From Mucilaginibacter tolerans (lineage in GTDB: Bacteria > Bacteroidota > Bacteroidia > Sphingobacteriales > Sphingobacteriaceae): 64,000 nt of DNA. Positions 18,009-26,854 of this stretch are shown piece by piece. Below the pieces are notes generated by a model that saw nothing but the letters and a program-made list of their open reading frames with translations, did not search any database and had not been told where the DNA came from. The first letter of the stretch is position 1. Each line of letters starts with the position of its first letter. A program made the translations under genes and the position numbers. Where the stretch lies: NCBI RefSeq assembly GCF_030519375.1, contig NZ_JAUMKB010000001.1, forward strand, positions 186,001 to 250,000, read 5' to 3'.

Positions 18009-19484
18009 TCATTTCTTTATCCGGTAGACATTATAATTATACATACATCTGTCCAGGTAATACTCTTTCGCGACCAATTCATCAACAAACTGCCGCATAT
18101 CCTGGCTCACAAAATTGTGGTATTCAGCAAACAGAGGGACCAGTATCATTGCAGGTTTGTTCTTTTGCATATCACTATAAAACCGATCCTTGGCAAGTTG
18201 CGTCTGCGTTACGTTGAAATAAATGGTTGGTGATATTCTTTCAGAATATGCCTGCACCTGCGCGCCAAAACCAGCCACATAGACCATGTCTTGCGGAGAT
18301 GTATTGTCCCTTATCCACCATCCCAGTTTTTTACGTGATCCTTCATCAGGCTTATCATAAGGTTCGTGACAAGCGGTGTCCGGTTGACTTTTATCCCCTG
18401 AAAAGATTTTCTGTATGTTGAGCAAAGGCTCCAGCAGTTTGGGAAAGAATACCAGCCAGATAATAATTATCAACGGTTTGGCCGGAAGGCTAAATTGGTT
18501 TATCAAATAGGTTACACAGAGGGCACTCATAACAGACATTGCCGGCAATAATTCGCGCATGTGCAATGTTCCATAGATACCAACTATATTGATTCCGACG
18601 AATTCAAGAATAAGCCATAAACTGAACAGGTCAATCTTCTTTTTTATAAAGAAATACCCAAGCACGAAGGGGTAAAACAGGATGAGTTCTGAATAAAAAA
18701 ACTTATCCGAAAAATTCACCATTTTCCAAATCAGGCTGCGGTCGGTAGCGCTGCCTGATCCAAAATTGTCCACCAGGCCGTTGGTGATGATGCTATGGAT
18801 ATCGATCCCGGCCAAAAAACTGATGGCTAAAAACAGAGCAATACTGGCGGCTATTCCGGCAAAAAAAACAGGGATACTCATTCTGTTTCTTCGCAGTAAC
18901 GCGCAGGATATTGCGATGATACCCCAGACAGCAGATAACCGGAATGCCAATCCTAATCCTGCCATTAAACCACTGATAAAAAAATCCTTTTTATTTTGCG
19001 CGGTAACGAATTTAAAAGCGGCTATGATGATGAACACCATATCGTAGGTTTCGGTGAATGAAACATACCTGCCACCGGTGCCGTGCCAAAGCAACGATAA
19101 ACCGTAAAACGAAATAGCTAAAATGCCGGCCTGCTCACCCGCGATATGTTTGGCTAACTTGAATATATAATATATGCCAACGGATTGTACCAGTGTGCCC
19201 AGCACTCTTCCAAACCAATAGTTAACGCCGAAAAGTTTATCTGATAAACCGAAAACAGCAAATATCACGGGTGATTTATTGTCTACCCCACCGTTATAGG
19301 GAACCAGGCCATTCCTAAACCAGTTGCGCCCGATATATTGCCACATGGCTTCATCAAATGACAAGGCAAAGCCGTCCGTCAGCAGTGTGACCAGCAACTG
19401 CAGAATGGTAAGTAATACAATAAGGTGCAGAAACCCGGGTTTCCAGTTTTTGAGCATTTCTTCAATGTGAAGCCATGAATGCAA
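18009..19484 (-). CDS. GT39-type membrane glycosyltransferase (ArnT/PMT-like)
   Basis: 491 residues, about 11 membrane helices and a soluble C-terminal domain from about 375. The first external loop carries the acidic pair in 'SFDEAMWQYIGR' (about 43-54), the catalytic Asp-Glu of lipid-linked-sugar transferases of the PMT/ArnT clan. These enzymes use polyprenyl-phosphate sugars and act on the outer face of the inner membrane. It lies 6 bases after the radical SAM gene upstream in the same operon, so a lipid or glycan modified by the radical SAM set may be glycosylated here. Confidence 0.83.
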   Translation of the reverse strand: MHSWLHIEEMLKNWKPGFLHLIVLLTILQLLVTLLTDGFALSFDEAMWQYIGRNWFRNGLVPYNGGVDNKSPVIFAVFGLSDKLFGVNYWFGRVLGTLVQSVGIYYIFKLAKHIAGEQAGILAISFYGLSLLWHGTGGRYVSFTETYDMVFIIIAAFKFVTAQNKKDFFISGLMAGLGLAFRLSAVWGIIAISCALLRRNRMSIPVFFAGIAASIALFLAISFLAGIDIHSIITNGLVDNFGSGSATDRSLIWKMVNFSDKFFYSELILFYPFVLGYFFIKKKIDLFSLWLILEFVGINIVGIYGTLHMRELLPAMSVMSALCVTYLINQFSLPAKPLIIIIWLVFFPKLLEPLLNIQKIFSGDKSQPDTACHEPYDKPDEGSRKKLGWWIRDNTSPQDMVYVAGFGAQVQAYSERISPTIYFNVTQTQLAKDRFYSDMQKNKPAMILVPLFAEYHNFVSQDMRQFVDELVAKEYYLDRCMYNYNVYRIKK

Positions 19485-19490
19485 AACCTC

Positions 19491-20534
19491 TTACGGATTG
19501 ATCCGTGGCGACAGGTTTAAGGAACAAACACATTTTACACAGATACTGTTGGTAGCCATGTCCAATGTTTTTCTCCAGTTAATGGCATCATCACTGTTTA
19601 ATATGGTTGCAAGGGACGCATCCCTGATATTACCTATTGTGTCGTGAAAAAAGCAGGGCCTTACACTTCCATCTGCCTCGATCACAGTGGATACCCACGG
19701 CGCATTACATTTTTTATACGGGAAGGGGATCATTCCGTAAAATGCAGCATAGTAATGGTAAATATCCATCAGTTTTTGCTCCGATTCGGCGATAAAGCCA
19801 CCGTCGATATCATCTGCATAGTCGGTGATTATATTTTGGATAACGGCCTTCAGTTCGGGCAGTTCACTTTTTGATAGTAATATCTCATCCTGTCGCGGCT
19901 TTTCCCATGCAATTTGCCGGTTAAAGGCATGGCTGCTTACATCCGCAGGCAAAAAACTGATTTGATCCAGCTTCATCTGTTTAGCCTGTTCGATGATGGC
20001 TGTCCAATTCCAGAAATTAAGCCGGTGAATTACGGTACGGGCTGTGATGCGGTAATTCGGATCCAATGACCGGATATATTGTACCCCCTCCTTCAATTTA
20101 TGAAATGCCCCTGGTATATTGCGGATAGCATCGTGCAACTGCTGATCGCCATCCAAAGAAACGATGATATCATTTACCCATTCTACTAACTGCGGGGCAT
20201 GATTTTTAAGTGTTAACCCTGTCGTAAGCAGCGATACTTTGATATGTGCGTTTTTCAGAATCCGGCACAGGGCAAAGAAATTAGGATTGAGCAAAGCTTC
20301 ACCGCCTGACATGACCACCTGTTTTGTCCCGAATTGCTTTAGGGACGATAATAATCCGGAGATATCTTCTTCGGTAAGCTGTTTCAAATTCTTGTTATCT
20401 TTCCATATATCGCACATCACGCAACGGCAATTGCAAGCGCTATGCGGCATCAGCATCACAATAGGCAATGCCGATATGCGGTGCGTTTGCAGCGTACGGT
20501 AACGTTTATAAGTATGGGTAAGCGCCTGTAGCAT
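19491..20534 (-). CDS. Radical SAM protein with SPASM-like C-terminus
   Basis: 347 residues from the chosen ATG at 20534, which starts 2 bases after the upstream stop; an ATG 24 bases earlier would overlap that gene by 22 bases. The radical SAM cluster motif is C34-x3-C38-x2-C41 in 'SACNCRCVMCDIW'. The C-terminal part has 'CNAPWVS', 'DGSVRPCFFHD' and a final Cys cluster 'CVKCVCS', the layout of a SPASM/twitch domain holding extra Fe-S clusters. It lies between a methyltransferase and the GT39 gene. Substrate unknown. Confidence 0.87.
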   Translation of the reverse strand: MLQALTHTYKRYRTLQTHRISALPIVMLMPHSACNCRCVMCDIWKDNKNLKQLTEEDISGLLSSLKQFGTKQVVMSGGEALLNPNFFALCRILKNAHIKVSLLTTGLTLKNHAPQLVEWVNDIIVSLDGDQQLHDAIRNIPGAFHKLKEGVQYIRSLDPNYRITARTVIHRLNFWNWTAIIEQAKQMKLDQISFLPADVSSHAFNRQIAWEKPRQDEILLSKSELPELKAVIQNIITDYADDIDGGFIAESEQKLMDIYHYYAAFYGMIPFPYKKCNAPWVSTVIEADGSVRPCFFHDTIGNIRDASLATILNSDDAINWRKTLDMATNSICVKCVCSLNLSPRINP

Positions 20535-20536
20535 TG

Positions 20537-21274
20537 TTATTTCCTTATACAGACCCAATAAAATGGGTCCTTTTTAAAGATCAGGTTAAAGATGGTTGTC
20601 GGATCGAACAATATCTCGTATTTAAATCCCCAGAACTCGCTGATAGAATGATGGAAATAATGTTCGGCCATTTCGGGAATGCCCAAAGAAGCATAATATC
20701 TCAGACTCCGTTCGTTGGCTTTTTCCGTTTCGTCAGGCGTGTAAAACGGTGTATCAATCACATGCACTTCACCACCTTTTTTCAGCATAGCCAATGCCTG
20801 TTTCATCACATTAATAACCGACGGGAAGTATTGCAGCGACGCCGCAAAAACAATCACATCAAATTGTTCGCTCTCAAAAGTGCCGTCCGTAAAGCTGTCA
20901 TAAATGAACGCCAGGTTATCCTTTTTGAAAACCCGGTTTGCCTGGTCTATCTCCACCTGATTAATATCCAACCCTGTAACATGCGAATTGGGTATATTGG
21001 CCAATTTAGCCGACAGCCATCCATTGCCACAACCTACTTCGAGTATTTTCAGAGATTTGTGTTTCTTTATCAGATATTCAGTTAACCTTTCACTTGATCT
21101 TTTCCTGATCTTCCATTCATCGAAATAGATATGATCAATATCAGGCAAAAGCTGTAATTGTTCGTCGGTATAAATCCTCATCTCCTGCTGGCGCACAGCA
21201 ATATAAAGCTCTTCAAAATCAATCCTGGGCTCTTGAGAACGATTTTTTGCGGTATGCTTCACAGTCAGGTTCAA
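20537..21274 (-). CDS. Class I SAM-dependent methyltransferase
   Basis: 245 residues. SAM motif I is 'KILEVGCGNGWLSAKL' at 76-91, and motif II acidic residue is in 'VTGLDINQ' near 102. The pattern 'FDVIVFAASLQYFPS' matches the post-I/motif III region of Methyltransf_11-type enzymes. It sits 11 bases after a B12-type radical SAM gene and 2 bases before the SPASM-type radical SAM gene, in one minus-strand operon. The acceptor is unknown. Confidence 0.86.
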   Translation of the reverse strand: MNLTVKHTAKNRSQEPRIDFEELYIAVRQQEMRIYTDEQLQLLPDIDHIYFDEWKIRKRSSERLTEYLIKKHKSLKILEVGCGNGWLSAKLANIPNSHVTGLDINQVEIDQANRVFKKDNLAFIYDSFTDGTFESEQFDVIVFAASLQYFPSVINVMKQALAMLKKGGEVHVIDTPFYTPDETEKANERSLRYYASLGIPEMAEHYFHHSISEFWGFKYEILFDPTTIFNLIFKKDPFYWVCIRK

Positions 21275-21285
21275 TTTTATATTCG

Positions 21286-22788
21286 TTAAAATCCTTGTAT
21301 TTCAGGTTGGCGATAACGCCATACCTTATGCAGCAGCTTTATTTCGTATGGATAGTTATATATGCTGGTTCGGTAACGCAACCCGGCTACCGCCTTTATC
21401 AGTCTGCGTTTAAGGCTATTCAGCCTGATATCAGTGACAGTCGGGTAGGCTCCATTCAAAACGGTTTCAAAATTTCTTATTTTATCAATCATATCCGGGG
21501 TGAGCCATGGTGTAAGCGGGTTTTTGCGCATATCAAAATTCTCCCAGGCAGGGCTTATCCAGTCTTCCAGTACCTGCGGATATTTGAAACCACTGGCCAA
21601 TACCTGTTTATATAATTCCGAACCCTCGGTCGGCACAGGGCTATAAGTGTATATCACAATTTCAGCGTTGGGATTTACAGCTTTTACCTTTTTTATAAAG
21701 TCGATCTCAAAATCTATTTGCGCCTGGACCTGCTCCGTTGTTGGTGCAGGTGTACCCAGAACAAATGAGTATTCAGGGATAATGTCAAACTTCTTTAATC
21801 GTTCAGCAAAAGTGAGTATCTGCTCACCGGTCTGGGTACCGCCTTTGTCTAATTGCTCCAGGATATGGTCGTTACCACTTTCGGCGCCAAAGAAGATGCA
21901 TTTACATCCAGATTCGCGTATCGCAGCCAAAGATGAATCTTTAAACTTATCCATCGTGTCAATACGCGCCATGCCCCACCAGCTCATTTTTTCCGGTTTG
22001 ATCAGGTTGGCAAACTCAACGGTACGTTTTTCAGAAACAAAAAAATTATTGTCATGAAACTCAACGGCTGTTGCTCCCCATTTGTCCTTAATGTATTTTA
22101 TATCATTATAAACCGCTTGTGCCGATTTTGCTTTCCACCGGGCCTCAAAAATTGGCACAACAGCGCAAAACGAACAAGTAAAAGGACATCCGATGCTGGA
22201 ATGATAGGCCATTGTTTTTTCGCCCAGGTAAGTTTTGCCCAGCAGTCTGCTGATAGGGTAAAATTCATTCAGCTTATCGTATGGCAAAGGCGGTAAAGTA
22301 TCCTGCTCCATCAGATCTTCTTTTGGCGTTTTGATGATCTTTCCGTCAGTGGCCTGGTAGATCAAATTTTTGATAAACTCGAAAGGCTTGTCGTTCTCCA
22401 ATGCATCTATCAATGCCGGGAAAGCATGATCACCAGGTCCATTAATGACAAAATCGACATAGTGTGAGTATAAAACTGTTTCCGATTGGGTCGACGGAAA
22501 GTATCCTCCCCAAATCATTTTGGTATGAGGGTAACGCTCCTTAATAGACTTTGCAATCGGAATAGCCTGCCTTAACTGCGGACCGGGCATCACTGTAAAA
22601 CCCAGGTATCTGAAATTACCGGTATCCAGGTAGCTTTCGATTTTCCTCAGCGGGTCGGCTTCGCAATTACCATCAACTATTACCCAATCGTGCTTACCTT
22701 CAATGGAGGCTGCAATACTTAATATGGAGTTCGGGATGCGATGTTTCGCATCGGCGCTTTTGGGATTAAATAACAGTATTTTGCTCAT
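21286..22788 (-). CDS. B12-binding-domain radical SAM protein
   Basis: 500 residues. An N-terminal cobalamin-type domain (about 1-155) is followed by the radical SAM barrel; the cluster motif is C201-x3-C205-x2-C208 in 'GCPFTCSFCAVVP'. 'INGPGDHAFPALIDAL' and 'GAESGNDHILEQLDKG' are typical of the BchE/HpnJ-like class. It is the first gene of the minus operon; upstream it faces a divergent methyltransferase across a 212-base gap with a nested inverted repeat. It is a distant relative, not a close copy, of the protein at 16384-17853. Confidence 0.88.
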   Translation of the reverse strand: MSKILLFNPKSADAKHRIPNSILSIAASIEGKHDWVIVDGNCEADPLRKIESYLDTGNFRYLGFTVMPGPQLRQAIPIAKSIKERYPHTKMIWGGYFPSTQSETVLYSHYVDFVINGPGDHAFPALIDALENDKPFEFIKNLIYQATDGKIIKTPKEDLMEQDTLPPLPYDKLNEFYPISRLLGKTYLGEKTMAYHSSIGCPFTCSFCAVVPIFEARWKAKSAQAVYNDIKYIKDKWGATAVEFHDNNFFVSEKRTVEFANLIKPEKMSWWGMARIDTMDKFKDSSLAAIRESGCKCIFFGAESGNDHILEQLDKGGTQTGEQILTFAERLKKFDIIPEYSFVLGTPAPTTEQVQAQIDFEIDFIKKVKAVNPNAEIVIYTYSPVPTEGSELYKQVLASGFKYPQVLEDWISPAWENFDMRKNPLTPWLTPDMIDKIRNFETVLNGAYPTVTDIRLNSLKRRLIKAVAGLRYRTSIYNYPYEIKLLHKVWRYRQPEIQGF

Positions 22789-22815
22789 TATAACAGGTTC
22801 CGAAACATTATAAAA

Positions 22816-22888
22816 CAGATGGATAAACAGCAGCAGATCAGCGACCTGCTGCCAATCTATTAACCCCTATCAACTTAGTATCCATCTG
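22816..22888. promoter_or_regulatory. Nested perfect inverted repeats in a divergent promoter region
   Basis: CAGATGGATA (22816-22825) and TATCCATCTG (22879-22888) are a perfect 10-bp inverted repeat. Inside it GCAGCAG (22830-22836) pairs with CTGCTGC (22846-22852). It lies 28 bases upstream of the minus-strand radical SAM start and could be an operator or a folded leader. Confidence 0.45.
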
Positions 22889-23000
22889 AATTACGAAATC
22901 GAAACTAATGCAGTTGCCTGAACAGCGAAATAAAAATTTAGTTGGGCAACCAATAGTTATTAAGTAGCGTAAATGCTATCAAAACCCTTATATAAACGAA

Positions 23001-23750
23001 GTGATATCGACCCTCAGAAATATCAGGAAACGACTGTTCAAGCCTGGTGTTATTGAAAAAAACTCATCAGACGCATATGACCTATGGTCGGAAAATTATG
23101 ATGCACAACCAGGCAACCTGATGCTCGATCTTGATGAGGTGCTATTCTCTCAATTGCTCGATAAAAAGATCATCCACAATAAATCTGTTGCTGACATAGG
23201 CTGCGGAACAGGGAGGCACTGGCCAAAGGTTTTAAAATTAGCGCCTGCACAACTCACCGGTTTTGATGTATCTGAGGGGATGTTAAACAAACTGCAGGAA
23301 AAGTTTTCGAGTGCAAATACTTATAAAATAAATGACAACTTATTATCAAACCTGCGGGATGCTGCATTTGATACTATTATATCAACTCTTACGGTTGCTC
23401 ATATAGAAAATATTGAACAGGCTTTACTGGCATGGTGCCGTATCCTTAAACCATCAGCGGATATTATTATCACGGACTTTCATCCAACATTGCTTGCTTT
23501 TGGCGGTAAGCGAACATTTAAACACCACAATGAACGATTAGCCATAACGAACTACGTTCATGCTGTTGGCACCATAAAAGATTTGCTTTACCAAGATGGT
23601 TTCCGGCTGATCTGGGAGGAAGAGATCAGCATAGACGAAACGGTAAAACATTATTATGCTGATCAGAATGCTTTGAGCGTGTATGAACAGTTTAAGGGTT
23701 TCCCGGTGATATATGGTATTCATTTAAGGCGCGGCAATGATCCTGAGTAA
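23001..23750 (+). CDS. Class I SAM-dependent methyltransferase
   Basis: 249 residues from a GTG start. Motif I is 'SVADIGCGTGRHWPKV' at 62-77, motif II in 'LTGFDVSEGML', and 'FDTIISTLTVAHIENI' is the usual Methyltransf_11 post-motif. The N-terminal 'YDLWSENYDAQPGN' is typical of UbiE/COQ5-like small-molecule methyltransferases. It is the first gene of the plus-strand run and overlaps the amidohydrolase by 14 bases. Confidence 0.85.
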   Translation: MISTLRNIRKRLFKPGVIEKNSSDAYDLWSENYDAQPGNLMLDLDEVLFSQLLDKKIIHNKSVADIGCGTGRHWPKVLKLAPAQLTGFDVSEGMLNKLQEKFSSANTYKINDNLLSNLRDAAFDTIISTLTVAHIENIEQALLAWCRILKPSADIIITDFHPTLLAFGGKRTFKHHNERLAITNYVHAVGTIKDLLYQDGFRLIWEEEISIDETVKHYYADQNALSVYEQFKGFPVIYGIHLRRGNDPE

Positions 23751-24864
23751 TGTTAGGGTGGCCTCAACGGGTCAGAAGGTTAGTATCAGGGTAAAGGGCA
23801 GTAAAATCGCACAAGTTTTGCCCGGCCATTTTCATGACAAAACGGATGAATTGAACCTGGCTTTGGACGACACCATTGTTTTCCCCGGATTGATCAACTC
23901 TCACGATCACCTTGAGTTCAATTTATTCCCTCCGCTTGCGGGAAGGACATTCAAAAACTATACAGAATGGGGTGTATATATACACCTGAAGCATAAAGAC
24001 GTGATCGACCGGGTACTGCAGATACCTGAGAAATTGCGTATTCAATGGGGCATTTATAAAAATCTGCTCTGTGGAGTGACAACCGTGGTGAATCATGGAA
24101 AAAAGATCAATGTATCAAATGATCTGATCACCGTTTACCAGGAATGCCAATCTATCCATTCTGTGCATTTTGAAAAAAGATGGCGGTTTGCATTGAATAA
24201 CCCGCTTAAAAAGAGCTTACTGGCTGTGGTTCATAGTGGCGAAGGCACGGATGCAGCAGCCTCCAGCGAGATCGATCTGCTAATTAAAAACAACTTATTT
24301 AAACGGTCCATAGTTGCAGTACACGGTGTCGCCATGAATGAAAAGCAGGCAAAGCAATTTAAAGCATTGGCCTGGTGCCCGGAATCGAACTATTTTTTGC
24401 TCGGCAAAACGGCACCTGTAGACTGCCTGAAGGACCATCTGCCTATACTTTTCGGAACAGATTCAACACTTACCGGTGATTGGAATATCTGGAACCATAT
24501 CCGCAAGGCTAAGCAAACGGAACTACTATCCGGACAAGAGCTTTATGAAAGCCTGACGATCAACCCTGCCTCCACTTGGAGACTAAGAGCAGGAGACATT
24601 GAAGAAGATAGGGATGCCGACCTGGTATTGTCAAAAGCGGAATCATTTTTTACAACCGATCCGCAGAATATACTATTGGTGATACATAAAGGTAATATCA
24701 GTTTGTTTGACGAAGCTTTACTTCCACAACTCACAGCCATAAATACCACCGAGTATAGTTTGATCAGTGTGGGCAACAGCAACAAATATGTGAAAGGCGA
24801 TTTACCCGCGCAAATGACCAGGATCAAACAATATTACCCTGAAGCGGTTTTCCCCATTAATTAA
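23737..24864 (+). CDS. Amidohydrolase family protein
   Basis: 375 residues of the metal-dependent amidohydrolase superfamily (AtzA/TrzN/chlorohydrolase-like). H56-D-H58 in 'INSHDHLEF' is the first metal pair, a further His lies in 'VAVHGVAM' (about 195), and the metal Asp is in 'FGTDSTLTG' (about 242). The composite beta-sandwich wraps both ends ('LSNVRV' start, 'GDIEEDRDADLVL' near 290). These enzymes usually deaminate or hydrolyse ring C-N bonds, an unusual activity in a glycan-type cluster. The start overlaps the methyltransferase by 14 bases. Confidence 0.83.
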   Translation: MILSNVRVASTGQKVSIRVKGSKIAQVLPGHFHDKTDELNLALDDTIVFPGLINSHDHLEFNLFPPLAGRTFKNYTEWGVYIHLKHKDVIDRVLQIPEKLRIQWGIYKNLLCGVTTVVNHGKKINVSNDLITVYQECQSIHSVHFEKRWRFALNNPLKKSLLAVVHSGEGTDAAASSEIDLLIKNNLFKRSIVAVHGVAMNEKQAKQFKALAWCPESNYFLLGKTAPVDCLKDHLPILFGTDSTLTGDWNIWNHIRKAKQTELLSGQELYESLTINPASTWRLRAGDIEEDRDADLVLSKAESFFTTDPQNILLVIHKGNISLFDEALLPQLTAINTTEYSLISVGNSNKYVKGDLPAQMTRIKQYYPEAVFPIN

Positions 24865-24875
24865 TTACCCTGGTT

Positions 24876-25886
24876 ATGATGCCGGCCCAAAGAATAGGAA
24901 CAAAACTATATAGGGAAGCCAAATATTTTGGCAGAGACATCAGCCATTTGCTGGGCTTTGATGAAGGCTTTTTCCGCAATGCCAGGGGAAGCCGTATTGT
25001 GATCTATCATGGTGTGTGCCTCACCGACCACACCCGCTTTAATCCCATTTTTATAAAACTGAAAACGCTTGAAAAGCACTTTCAATTTTATAAAAAATAC
25101 TTCAATGTGGTTTCTCTAAACGATTATTACGAGCAGAAATTCAGTGAGGATAAGTTCAACATTTGCATCACCTTTGATGATGGTTATGCAAATAATCATA
25201 AGTATGTATTATATTTATTAGCGAAATATCAATTACCCGCTACATTTTTTATCACCGCGATAAGAAATGAGGGATTTGATATTTTGTGGAACGACTTTTT
25301 GGGCATGGTTCAGGTGTATGGGCCTAAACAGTTGTATTACAATGATCAATGGTTTGAAAAAAATCGTTTTAATCAGTATTTTTCCGAACAAAACGGTGAA
25401 AAATTCGTAGAAATGCTTCGTTCGGGTGGCTTTGATGTTAAGCAAGAGATGATGAATCTATTATACCCGCTGGCACCTTACCGGGACAGCAAACCTGACA
25501 ATGAAGACTACTGGCTGCAAATGACCCCACAGCAGATCAGGGAGTTATCGTTATCACCGTTTACAACAATAGGTTCTCATGGTTATTATCACAACGACCT
25601 GGCACGAATAAATATTAATGATGCTTCGCAAGAAATGGTCCGCTCCAAGCAATACCTCGAAAATATAATAGATCAGCCCGTAAACAGCCTGGCGTTCCCA
25701 TATGGTTCGTATAATAGGGGTGTGATCCGTGCGTCTAAAAATGCAGGATACAGCCAATTGCTTTGTACGGACTTCAACTCGAGCGAAGATCTTACAGATA
25801 CTACCATGAGGGAACGGTTTACGGTAAACCCGTTCATCAATACCCTTAATCAGATGCGTGCAACAGTAACCCGGAGATATGAGTGA
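24876..25886 (+). CDS. Polysaccharide deacetylase (NodB domain)
   Basis: 336 residues. The NodB motif 1 is 'ITFDDGYANNH' with D101 and D102 (base and metal ligand), and motif 2 is H-x3-H in 'GSHGYYHNDL' (about 234-238). The final motifs are in 'LAFPYGSYN'. It would remove N-acetyl groups from a hexosamine of a lipid-linked or polymeric glycan. No signal peptide is seen, which suggests a cytosolic substrate. It follows the amidohydrolase by 11 bases and overlaps the GNAT gene by 8. Confidence 0.87.
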   Translation: MMPAQRIGTKLYREAKYFGRDISHLLGFDEGFFRNARGSRIVIYHGVCLTDHTRFNPIFIKLKTLEKHFQFYKKYFNVVSLNDYYEQKFSEDKFNICITFDDGYANNHKYVLYLLAKYQLPATFFITAIRNEGFDILWNDFLGMVQVYGPKQLYYNDQWFEKNRFNQYFSEQNGEKFVEMLRSGGFDVKQEMMNLLYPLAPYRDSKPDNEDYWLQMTPQQIRELSLSPFTTIGSHGYYHNDLARININDASQEMVRSKQYLENIIDQPVNSLAFPYGSYNRGVIRASKNAGYSQLLCTDFNSSEDLTDTTMRERFTVNPFINTLNQMRATVTRRYE

Positions 25887-26829
25887 GATAATCCAGATGA
25901 AGGGGTACCATATTGAAAGGTTGAGCAAGGCAAATATAAATGCCCTGGAAAAGTTATATCACGAGGTATACGGCCGCTTTAATCCTCCCGGTTACTATAG
26001 AAAAAAATACGACACTTCTTATACAGGTGTCGAGCATGTGGGCTACATTGCTTTTAATGAGCGGCATAACCCGATAGCCTACTATGGCGTTATCCCTTGT
26101 TTTATCCGGTATGGCGATCAACTGTACCTGGCTGCCCAATCGGCTGATACCATGACACATCCCAAGTATCAATTTAAAGGGCTGTTCGTGCAACTGGCCA
26201 ATCTCACTTTCGACTTGTGTATAGAAGAAGGGATAAGTCTGGTATTTGGGTTCCCGAATCAAAACTCGCTGCATGGCTTCCTGGTAAGGTTGAAATGGCA
26301 AATGACCGAAACACTGGCTTATTATAATATACCTACCGGTATAGTTTCGTTGGAAGGCATTACAAGAAGAATCCCGTTTCTGAAGAAAGTGTATGAGCAT
26401 TATCAGGAATATGTTCTGAGAGACTACATATTGCCCAGAAAGGGTATTGAAAACGCGGTATTTAAAGAGGGTTTTGCCGGGGTGAACAGGAACGCGCTTT
26501 ACCTGAATTATAAAATGTACAGTGACACGCGTGTAATAAGAATAGGTGATGCCATTTTATGGATAAAAATAAAAAACGGGCTGATTGTAGGTGATGTAAG
26601 TTGCCCGTCGGGTGAGTTTGACAGCATGCTGATCGACCTGAAAAAACTGGCCATGAAGCTTGGGTTGAAGAATATACAATTTCACACCAGTCACCAGACA
26701 AGACTATCATGGCTGCTTTCGTCCAGGTATCCGGCTGAGCCTTCATTTTATGTACTTTTTAAAGATCTGGGTTCACGTATCCCGTTGGATAAGATTAAAT
26801 TCACCTACGCAGACGTAGACACCTTCTGA
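25879..26829 (+). CDS. GNAT family N-acyltransferase
   Basis: 316 residues. The first half has a GNAT fold: 'GYIAFNERHNPIAYYGVIPC' strands, then 'ADTMTHPKYQFKGLFVQLAN' where the acetyl-CoA pyrophosphate loop lies, then 'GFPNQNSLHGFLVRLKWQ'. This long type is common in polysaccharide clusters. Directly after the deacetylase, it could re-acylate the amine freed by that enzyme; that pairing is inference. Overlap with the deacetylase is 8 bases. Confidence 0.78.
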   Translation: MSEIIQMKGYHIERLSKANINALEKLYHEVYGRFNPPGYYRKKYDTSYTGVEHVGYIAFNERHNPIAYYGVIPCFIRYGDQLYLAAQSADTMTHPKYQFKGLFVQLANLTFDLCIEEGISLVFGFPNQNSLHGFLVRLKWQMTETLAYYNIPTGIVSLEGITRRIPFLKKVYEHYQEYVLRDYILPRKGIENAVFKEGFAGVNRNALYLNYKMYSDTRVIRIGDAILWIKIKNGLIVGDVSCPSGEFDSMLIDLKKLAMKLGLKNIQFHTSHQTRLSWLLSSRYPAEPSFYVLFKDLGSRIPLDKIKFTYADVDTF

Positions 26830-26854
26830 TGCTTGTTGCCTTTAAATTCACATT

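Noticed and set aside
20534-21085. A 183-codon plus-strand frame
   Set aside because: It is the mirror of a well-supported methyltransferase on the minus strand, whose motifs are intact.
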